Source: an uncultured Eubacteriales bacterium
Lineage (GTDB): Bacteria; Bacillota; Clostridia; Oscillospirales; CAG-272
Length of the DNA stretch: 20,424 bases
Reading direction: 5' to 3'
Assembly: GCA_900549725.1 (NCBI GenBank)
Contig: URPL01000029.1
Coordinates: forward strand, 1 to 20,424
Shown here: piece by piece, positions 6,227 through 14,191 of the stretch
Position numbering within the stretch: position 1 is the first letter of the stretch
Layout of the letters: every line of letters begins with the position of its first letter
Position numbers and translations under genes: made by a program
The notes under the pieces: generated by a model
Told to the model about the DNA's origin: nothing
What the model saw: only the letters and a program-made list of their open reading frames with translations
Database searches by the model: none

Positions 6227-6253
6227 TTAGCACTTTGGCGCGTCGAGTGCTAA
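6227..6253 (+). promoter_or_regulatory. CIRCE operator (HrcA binding site)
   Basis: Left arm TTAGCACTT (6227-6235), nine-base spacer, right arm GAGTGCTAA (6245-6253). The consensus CIRCE is TTAGCACTC, nine bases, GAGTGCTAA, so only the innermost base of the left arm deviates. It lies 11 bases after the -10 box, around the start of transcription, and 51 bases before hrcA. HrcA bound here should repress the operon until heat or misfolded protein titrates GroEL. Confidence 0.95.
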
Positions 6254-6304
6254 TTTCGAGGACAAACGTACAAGAACGTCGATTGCAGGAGGGGGGAGGA
6301 TGCG

Positions 6305-7378
6305 ATGCCGGAATACGGACATGAGCTGAGTGAGCGAAAAAAACAGCTGCTCAAGGCGATTGTCGAGGTGCATATCCGCCGGGGCGAACCGGTCGGGTCA
6401 AAATTTCTGATTCAGGATATGCAGAGCAGCCTTTCCAGTGCAACCATTCGCAATGAAATGGCAGAGCTTGAAAGCCTCGGCTATTTGGAGCAGCCGCATA
6501 CTTCTGCCGGGCGCATTCCGTCGCGCAAGGGCTATCGCCTTTATGTGGATTGCCTGATGCGCGGCTATACGCCGACCGGATCGGAAAGAGAAAAAATCGC
6601 GTCGCTTGAACACACAAAGCAAGAGGAGCTCGACCGCATTCTTCGGGATGCATCGCGCATTGCCTCGGTGCTGACCGAATATGCCGCATTCTACATCAAG
6701 GCGCGGCCGCTGGATCTGTGCGTGAAGCGATTCGATTTGGTTTTGACCGATGCCTATCGCTTCCTGCTGGTTATGACCTTTGCGGGCGGGCGTGTAGTGA
6801 CAAAGTCAATCCGGCTGACATTTCCGATCGATTCGCATGTGCTGCGGCGCCTGGCACTTTTGCTCAACCAATATGTTGCAGGCAAGCGCATGCGGCAGAT
6901 CACCGTTCCCGTGATTGTGAAGATGGAGAGTGAGATGGGCGTTTACAATGTCCTGATCACACCGCTTCTCAAGAGCATTTACGGGGCGATGCGGGATTTG
7001 GAAAGCGGGGATATCCGATTTGAGGGAATGAACCGCCTTCTGCGATATCCGGAATTTGCAGACCCTGTCAGGATTCGCTCGCTGTTCGATATGATGGATA
7101 GCCGCGAAGAATTCCTGGATATGCTGGAGAGCGCCGATGCAAGCTGTGTGAATGTGATCATCGGTAACGATACGGGAATTGATTCCATTGATAATTCCGC
7201 CTTGGTTTTTTATCCGCTGCAGCGCGGCGGGGAAGTGCTCGGGGCGGTCGGTGTGATCGGTCCGTACCGCATGCCGTATGAAAAGGTTGTGGCTTTAGCC
7301 GGTGAGATCGGCAGAACCGTTGAGCAAATGTTGGCAGACGATGGGCTGCGGCCCGGCCTGCCGGGAAGGGAAGGATAG
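6305..7378 (+). CDS. hrcA: Heat-inducible transcription repressor HrcA
   Basis: A 357-residue repressor of class I heat-shock genes that binds CIRCE as a dimer and depends on GroEL for activity. Residues 1-70 form the winged helix (LSERKKQLLKAIVEVHIRRG, then SSATIRNEMAELESLGYLEQ), followed by the hallmark HTSAGRIPSRKGYRLYVD at about 70-87. The rest is the GAF-like dimerisation region, ending YRMPYEKVVALAGEIGRTVEQML. The length is typical. The start ATG follows a very strong GGAGGGGGGAGG. It is the first gene of the operon, directly behind its own operator, so it is autoregulated; grpE begins five bases after its stop. Confidence 0.97.
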   Translation: MPEYGHELSERKKQLLKAIVEVHIRRGEPVGSKFLIQDMQSSLSSATIRNEMAELESLGYLEQPHTSAGRIPSRKGYRLYVDCLMRGYTPTGSEREKIASLEHTKQEELDRILRDASRIASVLTEYAAFYIKARPLDLCVKRFDLVLTDAYRFLLVMTFAGGRVVTKSIRLTFPIDSHVLRRLALLLNQYVAGKRMRQITVPVIVKMESEMGVYNVLITPLLKSIYGAMRDLESGDIRFEGMNRLLRYPEFADPVRIRSLFDMMDSREEFLDMLESADASCVNVIIGNDTGIDSIDNSALVFYPLQRGGEVLGAVGVIGPYRMPYEKVVALAGEIGRTVEQMLADDGLRPGLPGREG

Positions 7379-7382
7379 ATGC

Positions 7383-7958
7383 ATGAATGAGAATACCGAA
7401 GAGATGAAAGCGCCGCAATGTGAGGAGGCGGAGCAGCCGCAGACCGAAAAGGAGGAGCCGCAAAAAGAGCATAAAAGCGAAAAGGGTTCCAAGGCGGCGC
7501 ATCGCGAGACTGCAATTCTTGAAAAGAAGCTCGCGCAAAGCGAAAAAGAGCTTGCGCAGGAAAAGGACAGATATGTCCGTATGCTTGCCGAATATGAAAA
7601 CTTCCGCCGCCGCTCGCAAAAAGAGCGGGACGCGGCGTATGCTGATGCCTGCGCGGATGTGCTTTCCGAGCTTGTCCCCATGGTGGATAATCTTGAAAGG
7701 GCATTGGCAAGCGGAACGGGCGATAAGGTGACCGAAGGCGTAAATATGATCTTGACGCAGTTTACCGATACGCTCACCAAAATGGGCGTGGAAGCCTACG
7801 GAGAGGTTGGGGACAACTTTGATCCGCAGCTTCATCACGCAATCGCGCATGAGGAAGATGATACGCTTCCGGAAAACAGCATTTCCATGGTGTTTCAGAA
7901 GGGTTACCGAAAAGGCGACCGCATTATCCGATATGCTATGGTAAAAGTTGTGAACTAA
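7383..7958 (+). CDS. grpE: Nucleotide exchange factor GrpE
   Basis: A 191-residue co-chaperone that releases ADP from DnaK. The ATG at 7383 is chosen because AAGGGAAGGA at the end of hrcA gives the ribosome binding site and the family's acidic N-terminal tail starts there. Residues 1-45 are charged and low in complexity, about 45-85 form the long coiled coil (KKLAQSEKELAQEKDRYVRM), and LAEYENFRRRSQKER marks the GrpE core. The C-terminal beta domain carries GDNFDPQLHHAIAHEED and ends GYRKGDRIIRYAMVKVVN. It is tightly linked to hrcA and lies 64 bases before dnaK. Confidence 0.97.
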   Translation: MNENTEEMKAPQCEEAEQPQTEKEEPQKEHKSEKGSKAAHRETAILEKKLAQSEKELAQEKDRYVRMLAEYENFRRRSQKERDAAYADACADVLSELVPMVDNLERALASGTGDKVTEGVNMILTQFTDTLTKMGVEAYGEVGDNFDPQLHHAIAHEEDDTLPENSISMVFQKGYRKGDRIIRYAMVKVVN

Positions 7959-8022
7959 GCATAGACCTTGAAAGATAGAATAAATTATTGTACGAGGGTA
8001 CAAAAGAAAGAAGGAATTGATT

Positions 8023-9852
8023 ATGGAAAAAATTATCGGAATTGACCTTGGCACGACAAATTCTTGTGTTGCTGTATATGAGGGCGGCGAGCCCACGGTT
8101 ATCACAAATCCCGAGGGGGCAAGAACCACACCGAGCGTTGTTGCATTTGCAAAAGACGGCAGCCGTATGGTCGGCTCCGTTGCAAAGAGACAGGCGATCA
8201 CAAACCCGGATCGCACCGTAATGTCCATCAAGCGCCACATGGGCACGGACTATAAGGTAACGATCGACTCTAAGAAATATACCCCGCAGGAAATCTCCGC
8301 GATGATCCTGCAGAAGCTGAAAGCGGATGCCGAGGCATATCTCGGCACAACCGTTACGCAGGCGGTCATCACCGTTCCTGCATACTTCTCCGATGCACAG
8401 CGCCAGGCAACCAAGGATGCCGGCAAGATCGCAGGCCTTGATGTTCTTCGTATTATTAACGAGCCGACTGCCGCTGCGCTTGCATACGGCGTTGACAAAG
8501 ACAATCAGGAGCAGAAGGTCATGATTTTTGACCTGGGCGGCGGCACATTCGATGTCTCCATCCTTGAAATCTCCGATGGTGTCTTTGAAGTGCTTGCAAC
8601 TGCCGGCAACAATCGTCTGGGCGGCGACGACTTTGACCAGCGTATCATCGACTGGATGGCACAGGAATTCATGCGCGATAACGGCGGCATTGACCTGCGT
8701 CAGGACAAGATGGCACTGCAAAGACTGAAGGATGCTGCCGAAAAAGCGAAGATTGAGCTTTCCGGCATGACAACCTCCAATATTAATCTGCCCTTTATCA
8801 CGGCGGATGCAACCGGCCCGAAACACTTTGACGCAACGCTGACGCGTGCAAAATTCAATGAACTGACGCGCGACCTGGTCGATGCGACCATCGCTCCGAT
8901 GAAGCAGGCTATGTCCGACGCAGGCCTCAGTCCCGCGCAGATTAATAAGGTGTTGCTTGTCGGCGGTTCTACCCGTATCCCTGCCGTGCAGGAGGCCGTT
9001 CAGAAGTTTATGGGCAAAGAGCCGTTCAAGGGTATCAACCCGGATGAATGCGTTGCAATCGGCGCTGCAATTCAGGGCGGCGTACTCGGCGGCGATGTCA
9101 AGGATTTGCTGCTGCTTGATGTTACGCCTCTGTCCCTCGGTATTGAGACTCTGGGCGGTGTTTTCAACCGCATCATCGACCGCAATACCACGATTCCTGT
9201 GAAGAAGAGCCAGATTTATTCCACCGCTGCCGACAACCAGACCTCTGTGGAAATTCACGTTCTGCAGGGCGAGCGCGATATGGCAGCCGGCAATACCACT
9301 CTCGGCCGCTTCAGCCTGGACGGTATTCCCGCAGCGCCCAGAGGTGTGCCGCAGATTGAGGTCACCTTTGATATCGATGCAAACGGTATTGTGAATGTTT
9401 CCGCCTGCGATAAGGGCACCGGCAAGGAGCAGCACATCACAATCACTTCCTCAACGAACATGAGCAAGGAAGATATTGACCGCGCCGTGAAGGATGCCGA
9501 GAAGTATGCCGAAGAGGATAAGAAGCAGAAGGAAGCCGTGGAAATCCGCAACAATGCCGAGAGCCTTGTTTTCCAGAGCGAAAAGACGCTGGGCGAGCTC
9601 GGCGATAAGGTAGAGGCTGCCGAAAAGGCAGAGGTGCAGACGGCAATCGATAAGCTGAAAGAAACGCTGAAGGGCACGGATGCCGATGCCATCAAGGCAG
9701 ACACCGAGGCGCTGCAGCAGAAATTCTACAAGATCTCCGAAAAGCTGTATCAGCAAAATGCGGCGCAGGGCGGCGACGCCGGCACGCAGGGCGGAACGGA
9801 AGGCGGCACGCAGCAGAATGCGGACGGCACTTATAACGCAGATTTTCAGTAA
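8023..9852 (+). CDS. dnaK: Molecular chaperone DnaK (Hsp70)
   Basis: A 609-residue Hsp70. The ATG at 8023 with AGAAGGA upstream is preferred over an in-frame TTG six bases earlier. The ATPase domain (about 1-355) shows IGIDLGTTNSCVAV, the phosphate-2 motif IFDLGGGTFDVSIL and the adenosine motif VGGSTRIPAVQ; the linker is DVKDLLLLDVTPLSLGIETL. The substrate-binding domain contains LQGERDMAAGNTTLGRF, followed by the helical lid. It is about 30 residues shorter than the E. coli protein, as is usual in Gram-positives. The tail is Gly/Gln rich and ends YNADFQ, without the acidic EVD-like ending often seen. It refolds proteins with the GrpE and DnaJ encoded beside it. Confidence 0.98.
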   Translation: MEKIIGIDLGTTNSCVAVYEGGEPTVITNPEGARTTPSVVAFAKDGSRMVGSVAKRQAITNPDRTVMSIKRHMGTDYKVTIDSKKYTPQEISAMILQKLKADAEAYLGTTVTQAVITVPAYFSDAQRQATKDAGKIAGLDVLRIINEPTAAALAYGVDKDNQEQKVMIFDLGGGTFDVSILEISDGVFEVLATAGNNRLGGDDFDQRIIDWMAQEFMRDNGGIDLRQDKMALQRLKDAAEKAKIELSGMTTSNINLPFITADATGPKHFDATLTRAKFNELTRDLVDATIAPMKQAMSDAGLSPAQINKVLLVGGSTRIPAVQEAVQKFMGKEPFKGINPDECVAIGAAIQGGVLGGDVKDLLLLDVTPLSLGIETLGGVFNRIIDRNTTIPVKKSQIYSTAADNQTSVEIHVLQGERDMAAGNTTLGRFSLDGIPAAPRGVPQIEVTFDIDANGIVNVSACDKGTGKEQHITITSSTNMSKEDIDRAVKDAEKYAEEDKKQKEAVEIRNNAESLVFQSEKTLGELGDKVEAAEKAEVQTAIDKLKETLKGTDADAIKADTEALQQKFYKISEKLYQQNAAQGGDAGTQGGTEGGTQQNADGTYNADFQ

Positions 9853-9918
9853 TTGAGGCTGATTTGCGCATCAAAAAGAACCTGAGCCGCAAGGCTCCGT
9901 GAGAGAAGCGAGAAAACA

Positions 9919-11076
9919 ATGGCAGAGAACAAACGGGATTATTATGAGGTGCTTGGCCTTGCCAAGGGAGCCGATGAAAATGAAATAAAAAAGGCATACC
10001 GCCAGCTTGCCAAGAAGTATCATCCGGATATGAATCCCGGCGACAAAGAAGCGGAGCAGCGATTCAAAGAGGTCAATGAAGCGTATGCCGTGCTGTCCGA
10101 CCCGGACAAAAAGGCAAAGTATGACCAATACGGATTTGCCGGCGTCGATCCCAATATGGGCAGCGGCGCCGGTGGATTCGGCGGCTTCGGCGGCTTCGGC
10201 GGATTTTCGGATATGGGCGCGGATATCGATCTTGGCGACATCTTCGGCAGTATCTTCGGCGGCGGAACGACCTCTTCCCGCAGGCGCGGACCGCAGCGCG
10301 GCGACGATATTCAGCTGCGGCTGACGCTCAGCTTTGAGGAAGCGGCGTTCGGCTGTAAAAAAGAGGTCATGTTCAGCCATGTCGTCTCCTGCACGCAGTG
10401 CGGCGGAACTGGCGCTGCAAAAGGCACGCAAGCCGAAACCTGTACCGCCTGCGGCGGCAAGGGGCAGGTGCGTGTGCAACAGCGTACGCCGTTCGGCGTG
10501 ATGCAATCAACGCATGTATGCGATGCCTGCCACGGCACGGGTAAAATCATCAAAAATCCGTGCAATGCCTGCCGCGGCAGCGGCGTGCAGCGCGTAAGCA
10601 CGCAGAAAACCGTCACAATCCCCGCTGGAACTTATGACGGCATGATGCTTGCCATGCGCGGGCAGGGCAATCAGGGACAAAACGGCGGCGCGCCGGGCGA
10701 TGTGATTTTGGTGATCAGCGTTCGTCCGCACGCGATTTTCCAAAGAGAAGACTTTGATTTGTATTGTGAAATCCCGATCACATTTCCGGAGGCTGCACTC
10801 GGCGCCGAGATTGATGTGCCAACGCTTGAGGGAAGCGTGAAATACCGCATTCCCGAGGGAACGCAGACGGGGACAACCTTTACGATTAAGGGCAAGGGCA
10901 TCCAGCAGATCGGCGGCAAGGGCAAAGGAGATTTGCGCTTCCGCGTGAATGTTGAGGTGCCGCGCTCTCTGGATAAAAAGCAAAAAGAGCTGCTCCAAAG
11001 CTTTAGCGAAAGCTGCGGAATCAAAAATTATACCAAGCGCGAGAGTTTTTTCAAAAAGAGAGCGGATCGCAAATGA
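9919..11076 (+). CDS. dnaJ: Molecular chaperone DnaJ (Hsp40)
   Basis: A 385-residue type I Hsp40. The J domain (about 5-70) contains the HPD tripeptide in YHPDMNPGDK, which stimulates DnaK ATP hydrolysis. A Gly/Phe region (about 80-118) includes four GGF units. Four zinc-binding repeats follow between about 155 and 225: CTQCGGTG, CTACGGKG, CDACHGTG and CNACRGSG, all cysteines present. The C-terminal substrate-binding domain ends in a basic tail. The ribosome binding site is weak (GAGAAG), which may keep DnaJ below DnaK. The 66-base gap after dnaK holds a small GAGCC/GGCTC stem with a GCAA loop (9884-9897). Confidence 0.98.
   Translation: MAENKRDYYEVLGLAKGADENEIKKAYRQLAKKYHPDMNPGDKEAEQRFKEVNEAYAVLSDPDKKAKYDQYGFAGVDPNMGSGAGGFGGFGGFGGFSDMGADIDLGDIFGSIFGGGTTSSRRRGPQRGDDIQLRLTLSFEEAAFGCKKEVMFSHVVSCTQCGGTGAAKGTQAETCTACGGKGQVRVQQRTPFGVMQSTHVCDACHGTGKIIKNPCNACRGSGVQRVSTQKTVTIPAGTYDGMMLAMRGQGNQGQNGGAPGDVILVISVRPHAIFQREDFDLYCEIPITFPEAALGAEIDVPTLEGSVKYRIPEGTQTGTTFTIKGKGIQQIGGKGKGDLRFRVNVEVPRSLDKKQKELLQSFSESCGIKNYTKRESFFKKRADRK
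10171..10206 (+). repeat. Four tandem 9-base units coding the GGF repeats of DnaJ
   Basis: Units at 10171-10179, 10180-10188, 10189-10197 and 10198-10206 each encode Gly-Gly-Phe; the two central units (GGCGGCTTC) are identical. This is the flexible Gly/Phe linker of DnaJ. Such exact units can change copy number by slippage while keeping the frame. Confidence 0.85.
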
Positions 11077-11084
11077 ATCGGGCA

Positions 11085-11117
11085 GGGCGGCCGAGCGTTT
11101 CGGCAGCCCCGCTTTTT
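11085..11117 (+). terminator. Probable terminator between dnaJ and prmA
   Basis: Arms GGGCGGCCGA (11085-11094) and TCGGCAGCCC (11100-11109) pair with a single G-A mismatch around a five-base loop. Three bases later come five T (11113-11117). It starts eight bases after the dnaJ stop. Because of the gap before the T run it may be only partly efficient, letting some heat-shock transcripts continue into prmA, which has no clear promoter of its own. Confidence 0.6.
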
Positions 11118-11142
11118 ATGCAATCGGTAAGGAGAAAAAACA

Positions 11143-12063
11143 ATGGAATGGACACAGCTGAGGGTAAACGGTGTACTTCGGGATCGCGATACGATTTGCG
11201 CCGTGATGTGCATGCTGGACAGCGGACTGATGATCGAAGATTATTCCGATATCGACATGGATACGGTGTATGCCGATCTGATCGACGAAGAAATTCTGAA
11301 AAAAGATAAAAACAGGATCAGCGTCAGCTTCTTTGTGCCGCCGCAGCGCAGCGCCGTGGAATATGCGGCTTTTTTGAAGGATCGTTTTCGGTCGCTTGGG
11401 ATCAAAGCCGAGATAGAACTGTGCGGCATTGAAGAGCAGGCATGGGCGACAGCTTGGAAAAAGTATTATAAGCCGCTGCCCATCGGAAAACGCTTTATCG
11501 TGGTTCCGCAATGGGAAAAATACGAAGAGAAAGAGCAAAAGCTTGTAATCACGATGGATCCGGGCATGGCATTCGGTACGGGAACGCATGAAACCACCCG
11601 CCTTTGCTGTGAGCTGCTGGAGAAATTTGTAAACGCAAAGAGCCGTGTGCTAGATGTAGGCACAGGTAGCGGCATTTTGGCGATTGCCGCCGCAAAGCTC
11701 GGTGCCTCTTCCGTATTCTGCTGCGATATCGACCCGGTTGCGGTGCGCGTCGCAAATGAAAACATAGTGCTCAACGGTGTGCAGGGGATCGTGCGCGCCG
11801 AGGTTTCCGATCTGCTCGGCGCGGTGCCTGCCGCAGCGGGCGGATACACGCTTGTCACGGCGAATATCGTCGCGGATGTGATCTTGCGTATGACACCGCA
11901 GCTGCCCGCATTGCTTGCCCCGGATGCCGTTTATATCACCTCCGGTATCATTGATACCCGCGGCGAAGAGGTGAAGGCCGGCGTTCTTGCAAGCGGATTT
12001 TCGCTGCTTGCGGAAAAGAGCCTTGGCGGTTGGTGCGCTTTTGCTTTCCGCTATCAAGGCTGA
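11143..12063 (+). CDS. prmA: Ribosomal protein L11 methyltransferase PrmA
   Basis: A 306-residue S-adenosylmethionine-dependent enzyme that methylates lysine residues and the N-terminus of ribosomal protein L11. Residues 1-110 are the L11-recognising domain. The family signature DPGMAFGTGTHETT lies at 139-152, the SAM-binding loop VLDVGTGSG at 169-177, the acidic residues DID at 195-197, and ANIVADVI at 240-247. The length is normal. The ribosome binding site is AAGGAG. prmA after dnaJ and before rsmE is a common clostridial order. Transcription probably comes from the heat-shock operon past the hairpin at 11085-11117 or from a promoter I cannot see. Confidence 0.95.
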   Translation: MEWTQLRVNGVLRDRDTICAVMCMLDSGLMIEDYSDIDMDTVYADLIDEEILKKDKNRISVSFFVPPQRSAVEYAAFLKDRFRSLGIKAEIELCGIEEQAWATAWKKYYKPLPIGKRFIVVPQWEKYEEKEQKLVITMDPGMAFGTGTHETTRLCCELLEKFVNAKSRVLDVGTGSGILAIAAAKLGASSVFCCDIDPVAVRVANENIVLNGVQGIVRAEVSDLLGAVPAAAGGYTLVTANIVADVILRMTPQLPALLAPDAVYITSGIIDTRGEEVKAGVLASGFSLLAEKSLGGWCAFAFRYQG

Positions 12064-12080
12064 GCCGCGGAATTTTCAAA

Positions 12081-12115
12081 GACTCGTATTCCTTGTCCGG
12101 AATACGGGTCTTTTT
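12081..12115 (+). terminator. Strong rho-independent terminator after prmA
   Basis: A 12-bp stem, GACTCGTATTCC (12081-12092) and GGAATACGGGTC (12099-12110), with one T-G pair and a six-base loop, followed by TTTTTC. AAA upstream (12078-12080) can pair with the T run. It closes the heat-shock/prmA transcription unit. Confidence 0.92.
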
Positions 12116-12211
12116 CTTTTGTTTTTCGGAACAAAACAGGAAAAATACACAAATGATGTTTAAGTTTCTGTAAACAAATTTAGAAAACGGGCATATTTAC
12201 TAAAAAAAGCT

Positions 12212-12240
12212 TTGACAGATTGGAGGTTTTGTAGTATAAT
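12212..12240 (+). promoter_or_regulatory. Perfect-consensus sigma-A promoter of rsmE
   Basis: TTGACA (12212-12217), exactly 17 bases, TATAAT (12235-12240): a full match to the vegetative consensus, 31 bases before the rsmE start codon. The upstream stretch from about 12121 to 12211 is A/T rich and could serve as an UP element; no gene is visible in it. Confidence 0.88.
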
Positions 12241-12271
12241 CAATGATGTATCGAAGTGTGGAGGTGCATAT

Positions 12272-13006
12272 ATGACACGATTTTTTGTGCGTGCTTCCGC
12301 TGTGGCGGACGGAACCGTTACAATTACCGGGGCAGATGCATACCATATCGCCCGTGCATTGCGCATGGCGACGGGTGAGCGTATTACCGTATGCGATATG
12401 CAGAAAAATGAGTATCAATGTGTTTTGACGCATATTCGCGACGATATTGTCACAGCCGAGATTCTCTCTTCCCGCAAAAACGACACGGAGCTTTGCTGCC
12501 GTGTGCGGCTCTATCAATCGCTTGCCAAGGGCGAAAAGATGGAATACATCATTCAAAAATCCGTGGAGCTGGGCGCAGATGCAATCATTCCCGTTGCTTC
12601 CGCCCGCTGCATCGTAAAGCTTACCGCCGCGCAAGCCGAGCAAAAACGCATGCGCTGGCAAAAAATTGCGGACGGTGCCGCAAAACAGAGCGGCAGAGGC
12701 GTTCTGCCGCAGATTCTGCCATGCATGAGCCTTCCGCAGGCGCTTGCGGACAGTGCCGCAAATACGGAGCAAACCCTCTTTTGCTTTGAGGGGGACGGCA
12801 CGCGGTCAATGCGCAGTGTACTTGCGGGAGAGCACCCGCGCTCCCTGGGAATTTTCATCGGGCCCGAGGGCGGGTATGATACCGCCGAGGTCGCGGGCGC
12901 GAGGGAGGCGGGGGCACTTCTCACGGGGCTCGGCAAACGGATTCTGCGCTGCGAAACGGCACCGCTGTTTGCGCTTTCGTGCCTGATTTATCAATTTGAG
13001 CTGTAA
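12272..13006 (+). CDS. rsmE: 16S rRNA (uracil-1498-N3)-methyltransferase RsmE
   Basis: A 244-residue SPOUT-class methyltransferase that modifies U1498 in the decoding region of 16S rRNA. The ATG at 12272 has GTGGAGG upstream; the frame is open upstream across the promoter, but MTRFFV is the usual start. Residues 1-70 form the PUA-like RNA-binding domain. The C-terminal knot domain shows SVELGADAIIPVAS (97-110), FIGPEGGY (195-202) and LGKRILRCETAPL (220-232), which form the SAM-binding trefoil knot. It follows prmA but has its own strong promoter and terminator. Confidence 0.95.
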   Translation: MTRFFVRASAVADGTVTITGADAYHIARALRMATGERITVCDMQKNEYQCVLTHIRDDIVTAEILSSRKNDTELCCRVRLYQSLAKGEKMEYIIQKSVELGADAIIPVASARCIVKLTAAQAEQKRMRWQKIADGAAKQSGRGVLPQILPCMSLPQALADSAANTEQTLFCFEGDGTRSMRSVLAGEHPRSLGIFIGPEGGYDTAEVAGAREAGALLTGLGKRILRCETAPLFALSCLIYQFEL

Positions 13007-13023
13007 CGCCGACGGCGTTTTTT
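13005..13023 (+). terminator. Small rho-independent terminator overlapping the rsmE stop
   Basis: Arms AACGCC (13005-13010) and GGCGTT (13014-13019) with a three-base loop and a run of six T (13018-13023). The hairpin begins inside the rsmE stop codon. Only 38 bases separate it from the next gene, so a promoter for that gene would have to lie in or very near it. Confidence 0.72.
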
Positions 13024-13061
13024 GAAATCTTGAATAAAAACAAAGCTTGGAGGAAGAAAAA

Positions 13062-14147
13062 ATGTCAAACAGACTGTTTCAGGGCATCATTCATCAGATG
13101 AAGGGCGCGGTTGACCGCGTAATCGGCGTGATTGACGAAAACGGCGTGATTATTTCCTGCAGCGATTTTGTAAAGATTGGGGAGATTCGCCAGGGCGTGC
13201 GGGACGAGCTTGCATATCTTGACGGCTGCCTTGTCAGCGACGGATATACGTATCGCCCCATCGACGGCGCGGCAAAAATCGAATATGTCGTTTTTGTGCA
13301 GGGGGAGGACGACCGAGCAGAGGAAATTTCCTCGATTTTGGCGGTTGCGTTGAACCAGATAAAGAATCTATATGATGAAAAATACGATAAAACCTCCTTT
13401 ATCAAAAATATCATCATGGACAATATTCTGCCCAGCGATATTTATATCAAATCCAAGGAGCTTCATTTTGCGACGGATGTACAGCGCGTGGCGATTTTAA
13501 TCAAGTTCCTGGGGCGCTCGGATATTGTGCCTTTTGATGTGATTCAATCCATGTTCCCGGATAAGAGCCGCGATTATGTGATTATCGTGAATGAATTTGA
13601 TGTGGTTTTGATTAAAGAGCTTGCGCAAAATGATGATATCAAGGGCGTTGAAAAGCTTGCAAAGCAGATCGCGGATACGGTTTCCTCCGAGTTTTATACC
13701 AAAGTGGCAATCGGTATCGGCACCGCGGTCTCCACAATCAAGGACCTTGCGAAATCCTATAAAGAGGCGCAGATTGCCATAGAGGTAGGCAAGGTTTTTG
13801 ATACGGAAAAGAATATTATCAGCTATGAAAATCTCGGCATCGGCCGCCTGATTTATCAGCTGCCGACGACTCTTTGCGAGATGTTCCTGCAGGAGGTGTT
13901 CAAAAAGGGTTCTCTGGAATCTCTGGATGCCGAAACGCTGATGACAATTCAATGTTTCTTTGAAAATAATCTCAATGTTTCCGAGACCTCACGCAAGCTT
14001 TTTGTGCACCGCAACACGCTTGTTTACCGTCTTGAGAAAATCCGTAAGCTCACAGGGCTGGATTTGCGGGAATTTGAGCATGCCATCACCTTTAAGGTCG
14101 CCTTGATGGTGAAAAAATATCTTTCCTCCAAGCCCGCAAAGTATTGA
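13062..14147 (+). CDS. CdaR/PucR-family transcriptional regulator
   Basis: A 361-residue protein starting at ATG 13062, with GGAGGAAG as ribosome binding site; an in-frame TTG at 13047 overlaps that site and is rejected. Residues about 8-60 (IIHQMKGAVDRVIGVIDENG ... KIGEIRQGV) resemble the start of the sugar-diacid recognition domain of CdaR but are shortened. Residues about 135-250 look like the degenerate GGDEF-like middle domain of PucR/CdaR proteins. The C-terminal PucR helix-turn-helix is clear at about 300-350 (LNVSETSRKLFVHRNTLVYR, then LEKIRKLTGLD). Family members usually activate catabolic genes in response to small acids. Here it sits 44 bases upstream of ftsE in the same direction, suggesting an effect on the division and cell-wall cluster. 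Its ligand and targets are unknown. Confidence 0.82.
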   Translation: MSNRLFQGIIHQMKGAVDRVIGVIDENGVIISCSDFVKIGEIRQGVRDELAYLDGCLVSDGYTYRPIDGAAKIEYVVFVQGEDDRAEEISSILAVALNQIKNLYDEKYDKTSFIKNIIMDNILPSDIYIKSKELHFATDVQRVAILIKFLGRSDIVPFDVIQSMFPDKSRDYVIIVNEFDVVLIKELAQNDDIKGVEKLAKQIADTVSSEFYTKVAIGIGTAVSTIKDLAKSYKEAQIAIEVGKVFDTEKNIISYENLGIGRLIYQLPTTLCEMFLQEVFKKGSLESLDAETLMTIQCFFENNLNVSETSRKLFVHRNTLVYRLEKIRKLTGLDLREFEHAITFKVALMVKKYLSSKPAKY

Positions 14148-14191
14148 TTTTTTCCGGCGGAGATGCATCGCGAAAGGACGGTATATGACAG

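Noticed and set aside
7988..8003. TTGTAC/GTACAA hairpin upstream of dnaK
   Set aside because: A six-base stem without a T run or CIRCE similarity; too weak to call a regulatory element.
7158..8246. Long minus-strand open frame across hrcA, grpE and dnaK
   Set aside because: It crosses three well-supported genes on the other strand, and its translation has low-complexity Leu/Arg/Phe runs with no domain.
7936..9435. Long open frame on the minus strand opposite dnaK (about 500 codons)
   Set aside because: It lies wholly within the grpE-dnaK coding sequence, has no recognisable domain or ribosome binding site, and follows from the codon bias of the real gene.
9884..9897. GAGCC/GGCTC stem with GCAA loop between dnaK and dnaJ as a terminator
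   Set aside because: The stem is only five base pairs and no T run follows. It may affect mRNA stability or dnaJ translation, but termination is not supported.
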